NCBI GenBank assembly: GCA_902385515.1
Contig: CABMGC010000074.1
Span: forward strand, 1-10,496
Reading direction: 5' to 3'
DNA length: 10,496 nt
DNA from: an uncultured archaeon
GTDB lineage: Archaea > Micrarchaeota > Micrarchaeia > Micrarchaeales > CABMGC01
The notes beneath the pieces are model-generated. The model ran no database searches. It had not been told where the DNA came from and saw nothing but the letters and a program-made list of their open reading frames with translations. The position numbers were made by a program, and so were the translations under genes. This document shows positions 6,297 through 10,496 of this stretch, piece by piece; positions within the stretch are counted from its first letter, which is position 1, and each line of letters begins with the position of its first letter.

Positions 6297-7136
6297 ATGG
6301 AAGACTCTCTGAATGCGAGAAGACTGCTCCTCGAGCACTTCGGAATGCATCCCTCCGGAAAGGACTTCTGGGAGCGCGTGCCGATCCGCGACAGAAAACT
6401 GCTCGGGTCTGCAAAAAGGCATTCCGATTTTCTCGAAATGAGGCTGGCTTCGGGGCCATCCGACAGGCCTCTTTACATCTTCTATTCCAAGCAGGCCGTC
6501 GGCTCATTTCTCGGCAGGGCGGCGGCTATCGCAAGAGCGATTGGCGTGACGCAGAAAAACATGATCCTTGACCTGCTCCCTTTCGGTAGCGCGCTATCGG
6601 GAAGCATGTATTGCAGGGCGTGCAACAAAGCAGGCGTGGGCGTGATGGCAGTCGGGACTCCTAACATAACTCGGCCCGAGCTCGCCATTGAACTTATAGA
6701 CCGACTGCGGCCGGACGTCTGGTTCTCCATGCCAAGCTATGCGTTAAGACTGCTTGCCGCCGCTGATGCGAAGGGCTCGGACTGCGTTCCAAAAAAAATC
6801 ATGATCTCGGACGAAATCCTCTCGGACGCAGAACTCGATGAGTTGAAGAAGTTTGGCGCGGAGCTCTATGAGACCTACGGCCCTGCCGAATGCCCGGCGA
6901 TAAGCACGTCCGAAAGGAACCGGGACCCTCGGATCCAGACTGTCGTAGGCACGGGAGCTTATGTCGAGTCTGTCGAAACGGCCAGGGGTAATGAGCTTCT
7001 GGTTACCGACCTGAACAACACATCTACCCCGGTAATAAGGTACAGGACGGGCAATCTTGCGACAGACATCAGGTACGGCAAAGACGGATCAGTGAAAGAA
7101 TTCACGCTCTGCCAAAATGACCGCAGCGAGAGCTAA
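6297..7136 (+). CDS. Truncated PaaK-like paralog D, probable pseudoenzyme
   Basis: A 279-residue paralog, clearly homologous from the first residues (NARRLLLEHFG...SGKDFW) through MPSYALRLL, YGPAEC at 194-199 and GNELLVTDLNN. It ends where the others enter the lid domain, about 85 residues short. No remnant of the lid is visible after the stop, since the radical SAM gene begins nine bases later. It lacks the A10 lysine. The P-loop is ruined: ASGPSDRP at 51-58 against TSGSTGEP. The A7 aspartate that normally contacts the ATP ribose is Asn253 (YRTGN). Adenylation therefore looks unlikely. The frame nevertheless has no interruption, keeps a TATA box and an intact start, and resembles its neighbours in codon use. 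That argues for a kept non-catalytic role, such as binding substrate or partnering an active paralog. A decaying gene remains possible. Confidence 0.82.
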   Translation: MEDSLNARRLLLEHFGMHPSGKDFWERVPIRDRKLLGSAKRHSDFLEMRLASGPSDRPLYIFYSKQAVGSFLGRAAAIARAIGVTQKNMILDLLPFGSALSGSMYCRACNKAGVGVMAVGTPNITRPELAIELIDRLRPDVWFSMPSYALRLLAAADAKGSDCVPKKIMISDEILSDAELDELKKFGAELYETYGPAECPAISTSERNRDPRIQTVVGTGAYVESVETARGNELLVTDLNNTSTPVIRYRTGNLATDIRYGKDGSVKEFTLCQNDRSES

Positions 7137-7137
7137 A

Positions 7138-7141
7138 GTGA
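7138..7141 (+). promoter_or_regulatory. Shine-Dalgarno-like GTGA before the radical SAM gene
   Basis: GTGA ends four bases before the ATG at 7146 and partly matches the archaeal SD (GGTGA). With no TATA-like box nearby, it suits translation as the second gene of the D transcript. The match is short, so the call is weak. Confidence 0.35.
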
Positions 7142-7145
7142 CAGC

Positions 7146-8162
7146 ATGAACGACATTATTGACGAAGCCATCGCAAGCCCTTCCGAAGCGTCCATAGCGA
7201 ACGTCCTCGCGTTTGCCGGACAAGACCAGCTGGAGCTGTTCGAGCTGGCAAAAAGGCTGAAGGGCGACAGGATTTTCGTGCGCGCGGAGATTCTGCCCTC
7301 GAACTACTGCAGGCAGAACTGCCTTTACTGCGGAAATCGCAGGGACAACGGCGCGATGAAAAGGTACAGGATAACCGGAAGGGCGCTTTCAGACGTAACC
7401 GACGCTGCGCTGGCGATACCCGAGGTCGATTTCGTAAGCTACCTGATGTCCGAAGACCCCGGCTACCCGTTCGATCAGCTGTGCGAGGAGATACGGAAGG
7501 TATATGCTGCGGGAAAGCGCGTCAACCTGGGCCTGGGAGACGTCCCCGCCGAAGTGCTTCGCAAGCTGCATGACGCCGCGGGGGGCGAACCCATAAAATA
7601 CACGCTCAAGATAGAATCGGGAGACGCAGATCACTTCAGGCGCGTGAAGGACGGGTACAAGCTGTCGGCCCGCATCGATGCTCTGCGCCGGGCGATAAAC
7701 GCCGGATTCGAACCCTGCTCGGGCATAATAGTCGGGCTTCCAGGCCAGGACACTTGTATGATCGCGAGAGATCTCATGTTCCTTAAGGATTTCCCAGGGC
7801 TTGCGCAGGCGAGCGCCAGTGTGTTCTCGCCGATTCGGAACACGCCCTTCGGCGCATTCCCGAAGGGCAACGAAAGCACCGCGTTCAATTTCCTCGCCCT
7901 GCTGCGCATCCTAAGGAACGACCGAAATCTCACCACACCCATATCTCTTTACATGAGCCAGGAGGGCAGGCTGGCCGCGCTCGAGTACTTTGCGGATACC
8001 GTAACCGTCGAGATGATGCCCGCGCAGAGGCTTCCGAAGTTTCCGTTTTCGATATTCGACCGTGCGGCAGGGTCGTATAACAGGATACCTCCCCAGATCA
8101 GAAGACGCGTGGATGAACTGTCGCTCGAATTGAACAACTGCAGATGGCATGAAAGATACTAG
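7146..8162 (+). CDS. Radical SAM enzyme of the HydE/PylB/BioB-like group
   Basis: A 338-residue radical SAM protein. The [4Fe-4S] motif CRQNCLYC gives Cys55, Cys59 and Cys62 (CxxxCxxC). It sits in SNYCRQNCLYCGNRRDN, the characteristic HydE/PylB setting. Other family marks are MKRYRIT, an internal IESGDADHF segment (HydE/PylB 'ETsd'), and SGIIVGLPGQD with a following RDLMFLKD. The BioB-type YNHNL segment is absent. Known relatives are HydE ([FeFe]-hydrogenase cofactor assembly) and PylB (lysine to methylornithine mutase). No HydF, HydG, PylC or PylD is present. TAG ends four of the ten genes here, which weighs against a pyrrolysine-using host. I infer radical chemistry on a small amino-acid-like substrate for the cluster's product. 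It starts nine bases after D and ends one base from convergent gene E. Confidence 0.85.
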   Translation: MNDIIDEAIASPSEASIANVLAFAGQDQLELFELAKRLKGDRIFVRAEILPSNYCRQNCLYCGNRRDNGAMKRYRITGRALSDVTDAALAIPEVDFVSYLMSEDPGYPFDQLCEEIRKVYAAGKRVNLGLGDVPAEVLRKLHDAAGGEPIKYTLKIESGDADHFRRVKDGYKLSARIDALRRAINAGFEPCSGIIVGLPGQDTCMIARDLMFLKDFPGLAQASASVFSPIRNTPFGAFPKGNESTAFNFLALLRILRNDRNLTTPISLYMSQEGRLAALEYFADTVTVEMMPAQRLPKFPFSIFDRAAGSYNRIPPQIRRRVDELSLELNNCRWHERY

Positions 8163-8163
8163 T

Positions 8164-9279
8164 CTACGCCCTCATGTCGATTATGTGCTTTGACTTTCCA
8201 GATTTCGTTTTGGGGACGTCGACCTCCTTGACAAATACGAGCCGCTTGCCCACGAACAGGTAGGACAGATCGCTGGAAATTTCCTTCCGGCAGGGCTTGC
8301 AGCACTCCGGAAGCAACACCTCGAGTACGTCGGTGAAATTGGCGGTCTTTATGCTGACGACGAAATCATCGGTGTACTTCGACAGCTTTTCGACAATTTC
8401 CTGGCCAGACACCAGCGCTCCGCGCAGTTTTATCATGTGGTCCTTCCTGCCGACTGGCGTAAATTCGCGCACCGAGCCATCGTCATTGTACTTCACGTCC
8501 TCCACTATGTCCCCGCTCCTGTATCTTATTATCGGGGTTGCGAGATTCTCAAGGTCGGTCAGGACAAGCTCCGTGCCCTTTTCGGTGGCAGCTGTCTCGA
8601 TCCAAAGGCCCGGCGGCGAAACGCGTATGGCCTTCGGGTCGCCCCTCCTTGACAGCCCTATCTTCCGGCACTCGGTCAGCCCAAAGTTGTTGTACAGCTC
8701 AATGCCCATGCCGCCCAGTTTTTCGGTGTACGTATTGAGGAACGGCTCACCTTGGCATACGAATATCCGTGGTTTGTAATCAGGAGCGACCGAATCGACC
8801 AACTCCAGCAGCCTTATCGCCTTGCTGGGAAGGAACGCCCAGACGGTCGGCCTTGTCCTGAGAACCGCGTCAACGACATCGTCCATGCCTGAATCGTAAA
8901 CCGGAATGCCGACGCTCAGGGAACGTATGCCCATCTCCGCGCACGAGCGGGCCCACAGGCCTTCGTCCGCGTTGGAAGACAAAAGGAAGTCGTCCTTGCC
9001 AATGCCCATAGCCCTGATTGCGTGGATGTTCCTTGCAACCATGGCAAGCACGGCGCCCTTCGAATAGAATACGCTAAGAGGCGCGCCGGTCGAGCCGTTG
9101 GTCGTTCTCATCGCGGCAAATTCCGCCGGTGCCCTGAGACTTTTGAGGTTATCCTTTGTCGTGAAGGGCACGCTCTCCCAGAACCGGCTTCCCGAAACGG
9201 AAATGCCGAAGTGCAAAAGAAGCCTCTTCCTCGCCCCAACCGAATCTTCCGCGTCCATGGCAGCATCCTTGCGCGACAT
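8164..9279 (-). CDS. PaaK-like adenylate-forming enzyme, paralog E
   Basis: A 371-residue PaaK/F390-synthetase-like enzyme on the opposite strand. Motifs: N-terminal signature GARKRLLLHFG..SG..FW; P-loop TNGSTGAP at 60-67 (Ser replaced by Asn); LPSKAIRLL, where the others have PSYAL; A5 FGLTEC at 199-204; A7 YRSGD at 253-257; A10 TKSGK with catalytic Lys362; and a DMRA tail. All catalytic residues are present, so it is probably active. The lid has a cysteine cluster, CCKPC at 326-330, where A, B and C have a single Cys. It also lacks the GxPNT segment (GIPVYD instead), so its substrate pocket may differ most. I chose the ATG at 9279, not the in-frame ATG at 9258, because of an SD-like GGTG seven bases before it and a TATA-like box at 9306-9314. 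The later start would align better with the paralogs' N-termini. Confidence 0.85.
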   Translation of the reverse strand: MSRKDAAMDAEDSVGARKRLLLHFGISVSGSRFWESVPFTTKDNLKSLRAPAEFAAMRTTNGSTGAPLSVFYSKGAVLAMVARNIHAIRAMGIGKDDFLLSSNADEGLWARSCAEMGIRSLSVGIPVYDSGMDDVVDAVLRTRPTVWAFLPSKAIRLLELVDSVAPDYKPRIFVCQGEPFLNTYTEKLGGMGIELYNNFGLTECRKIGLSRRGDPKAIRVSPPGLWIETAATEKGTELVLTDLENLATPIIRYRSGDIVEDVKYNDDGSVREFTPVGRKDHMIKLRGALVSGQEIVEKLSKYTDDFVVSIKTANFTDVLEVLLPECCKPCRKEISSDLSYLFVGKRLVFVKEVDVPKTKSGKSKHIIDMRA

Positions 9280-9305
9280 GCTCGCACACCTTTTGCCATC
9301 ATCAC

Positions 9306-9314
9306 AATAAATGC
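9306..9314 (-). promoter_or_regulatory. Archaeal TATA-like box for gene E
   Basis: Read on the minus strand this is GCATTTATT, identical to the carbamoyltransferase box. TTTAT begins 32 bases before the ATG at 9279. It lies in the 102-base divergent region shared with the YbjQ gene. An SD-like GGTG at 9287-9290 (minus) lies between box and start, so whether the mRNA is leaderless or has a short leader is unclear. Confidence 0.5.
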
Positions 9315-9346
9315 CTTGCGGCGGAGGGTCTGACGCGGAATAACTG

Positions 9347-9353
9347 TTTAAAG
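9347..9353 (+). promoter_or_regulatory. TATA-like box for the YbjQ-family gene
   Basis: TTTAAAG begins 35 bases before the ATG at 9382, implying a leader of several bases. GTGATC at 9374-9379 could serve as SD within it; with the following AC it forms the palindrome GTGATCAC directly before the start codon. Confidence 0.45.
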
Positions 9354-9381
9354 CTTTTGACCCTATTCATCTCGTGATCAC

Positions 9382-9747
9382 ATGGCGAAGAAAGAGCTTA
9401 TCGTAGTGACAACGAACTACGTTCCAGGAATGAAGATAACGAAGATGGTCGGCCCCACGTTCGGCCTTGTTGTGAGGAGCAGGGGAATCGGAGGAAACTT
9501 CATGGCCGGACTCAGGAGCCTGGTCGGCGGCGAGATACACGAGTACACGAAGATGCTTTCCGACGCCAGGGAGGACGCCATAGAAAGACTCGAGGCCAAC
9601 GCCAAGGGCATGGGTGCGAACGCAGTCATAGGCATGAGCTTCGACTCCGCCGACCTCGGGGACATCATGACCGAGATAGTCGCGTACGGCACGGCAGTGG
9701 TTGTCGAGAAGGACGCGAAGGCGTCAAACTCCGTATCGCTCAGATAG
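9382..9747 (+). CDS. YbjQ/UPF0145 family protein
   Basis: A 121-residue protein of the YbjQ (UPF0145, 'putative heavy-metal-binding') family, slightly longer than the usual 105-110 residues because of short charged ends. The conserved features are the early VTTNYVPGMKI strand, GPTFGLVVRSRGIGGNFMAGLRSLVGGE in the first half (shown here as landmarks FMAGLRSLVGGE), then a long amphipathic segment, SDAREDAIERLEANAKGMGA, and the family core NAVIGMSFDS, followed by YGTAVVV. Bacterial homologs are small cytosolic oligomers of unknown function; metal binding is suggested by family name, not shown here. There is no signal peptide or membrane segment. It points away from gene E and ends 21 bases from the convergent threonyl-tRNA synthetase gene. 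It is likely a flank gene rather than part of the adenylating-enzyme cluster. Confidence 0.87.
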   Translation: MAKKELIVVTTNYVPGMKITKMVGPTFGLVVRSRGIGGNFMAGLRSLVGGEIHEYTKMLSDAREDAIERLEANAKGMGANAVIGMSFDSADLGDIMTEIVAYGTAVVVEKDAKASNSVSLR

Positions 9748-9768
9748 TACAGATTGCCAGAAGCCGGC

Positions 9769-10496
9769 TCAGAACAGCTGGCCGGCCTTCCTCTCCGAAA
9801 TCTCATCCTTTATGTTCGCGATGAACTCCTTCAGCTCGACGCCCTGCTTCTGCGCGCCGCTCCTTGCCCTGACGGTTATCTTCTTGCTCTCGGCCTCCCT
9901 TCCTCCGAGCACGACGATGTAGGGCACCTTGTCCTCTATCGCCTCCCTGAGTTTGTAGGCCATGGTCTTGTCGCTGATGTCGACCTTGGCCCTGAGCCTG
10001 GCCTTCCTGAGCTCCTTGTATACCTCCTCGGCATAGCCCGATGCCTGCTCCGAGATTGATATGACCTTGACCTGCACGGGCGACAGCCAGGTCGGGAACT
10101 TGCCCTGGTAGTGCTCCACCATCACGCCGATGAACCTCTCCATAGATCCCAGCATCGCCCGGTGGATCATTATCGGCATGTGCTGCCTGCCGTCCTCGCC
10201 CGTGTACTCGAGGCCGAAGCTCCTGGGCATCTGGTAGTCGAGCTGCGCGGTGGCGCACTGCCAGACCCTGCCCTGGGCGTCCACGACGTCGAAGTCGATC
10301 TTCGGGCCGTAGAATGCCCCTTCCTTCTCCTTGATCTCGTACGCCATGCCGTTGGCTTCGAGCGCGCGCCTTAGAGCCGCGGTCGCGATGTCCCACTGCT
10401 CCTTCTCACCCGCGTGGTCGTCAGGCATGGTCGAGAGCTTTGCGGTGAACTTCATGCCGAAGGTCCCGTAGACCTCCTTCACCATCCTAAGAACGG
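9769..10496 (-). CDS. thrS: Threonyl-tRNA synthetase, bacterial type (5' part outside the window)
   Basis: The C-terminal about 241 residues of ThrRS, which charges tRNA-Thr. The frame is open past the right edge (codons for Val-Leu-Arg precede the Met at 10485), so that Met is internal. Visible parts: the end of the class II catalytic core with FGMKFTAKLST, EGAFYGPKIDF and WQCATAQLDY; then MIHRAMLGSMERFIG, which holds the zinc-binding His of the family and the motif 3 Arg. The anticodon-binding domain follows, from WLSPVQVKVISISEQ through IVVLGGREAE to the end. The GPKIDF and HRAxLGSxERF sequences are those of the bacterial-type enzyme, which some archaea carry instead of, or beside, the archaeal form with a D-Tyr-deacylase-like editing domain. 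Whether an editing domain is present cannot be seen. It is a housekeeping flank gene, convergent with the YbjQ gene. Confidence 0.93.
   Translation of the reverse strand, partial: VLRMVKEVYGTFGMKFTAKLSTMPDDHAGEKEQWDIATAALRRALEANGMAYEIKEKEGAFYGPKIDFDVVDAQGRVWQCATAQLDYQMPRSFGLEYTGEDGRQHMPIMIHRAMLGSMERFIGVMVEHYQGKFPTWLSPVQVKVISISEQASGYAEEVYKELRKARLRAKVDISDKTMAYKLREAIEDKVPYIVVLGGREAESKKITVRARSGAQKQGVELKEFIANIKDEISERKAGQLF

Noticed and set aside
7080..7145. A frameshift as the cause of paralog D's early end
   Set aside because: I checked for lid-domain sequence (GR..D.IK..G, then the A10 Lys) in other frames and saw none before the radical SAM gene starts, so the region looks deleted rather than shifted.
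7146..8162. Pyrrolysine biosynthesis (PylB) as the role of the radical SAM gene
   Set aside because: No other pyl gene is visible, and TAG is used freely as a stop in four of ten genes, which is unlike pyrrolysine-decoding archaea.

Overview
The window looks like a stretch of archaeal chromosome. AT-rich TATA-like boxes of the archaeal type sit about 28-32 bases upstream of the start codons of five genes, so those mRNAs are probably leaderless. The genes with no such box have short Shine-Dalgarno-like GGTG or GTGA matches instead. AGG and ATA codons are common, and the proteins look archaeal in style. The exact lineage cannot be fixed from this sequence. The partial threonyl-tRNA synthetase at the right end is of the bacterial type that some archaea carry.

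Layout: 1-888 is the 3' part of an exported ABC-transporter substrate-binding protein of the NMT1/nitrate-sulfonate type, rich in N-glycosylation sequons. From 936 to 9279 lies an unusual cluster of seven genes. It holds five paralogous, short PaaK/F390-synthetase-like adenylate-forming enzymes, called A (936-2063), B (2108-3208), C (5150-6244), D (6297-7136) and E (8164-9279, minus strand). Between them lie a NodU/TobZ-type carbamoyltransferase (3282-5093) and a HydE/PylB-like radical SAM enzyme (7146-8162). The right flank holds a YbjQ/UPF0145 small protein (9382-9747) and, convergent with it, the 3' part of threonyl-tRNA synthetase (9769-10496, minus). These two look like ordinary chromosomal genes. 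No stretch over 300 bases lacks a gene, and I saw no tRNA, rRNA, CRISPR array, insertion sequence or attachment site.

The cluster is the noteworthy part. The five adenylating enzymes share an N-terminal signature (ARxxLLxHFG...G..FW), a shortened N-terminus compared with PaaK and, in three copies, the same C-terminal ending (Asp-x-Arg-Ala). They differ in their catalytic motifs. Copy D has lost the ATP-binding P-loop, the A7 aspartate and the whole C-terminal lid with the catalytic lysine, yet its reading frame is intact, so it is probably a maintained pseudoenzyme. In the carbamoyltransferase, the two histidines that normally bind metal (HxxxH) read as Phe and Tyr. Taken together, the genes suggest an undescribed small-molecule or cofactor-modifying pathway: acid or phenol activation by adenylation, a carbamoyl- or adenylate-handling step, and radical chemistry on an amino-acid-like substrate. 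This is inference. The product is unknown, and no carrier protein, NRPS or PKS module is visible.

From promoter and SD signals I infer these transcription units: SBP-A; B; carbamoyltransferase; C; D-radical SAM; E (minus); YbjQ; ThrRS (minus). The shared sequence GCATTTAT in the promoters of the carbamoyltransferase, D and E hints at coordinated expression from separate promoters rather than one operon.
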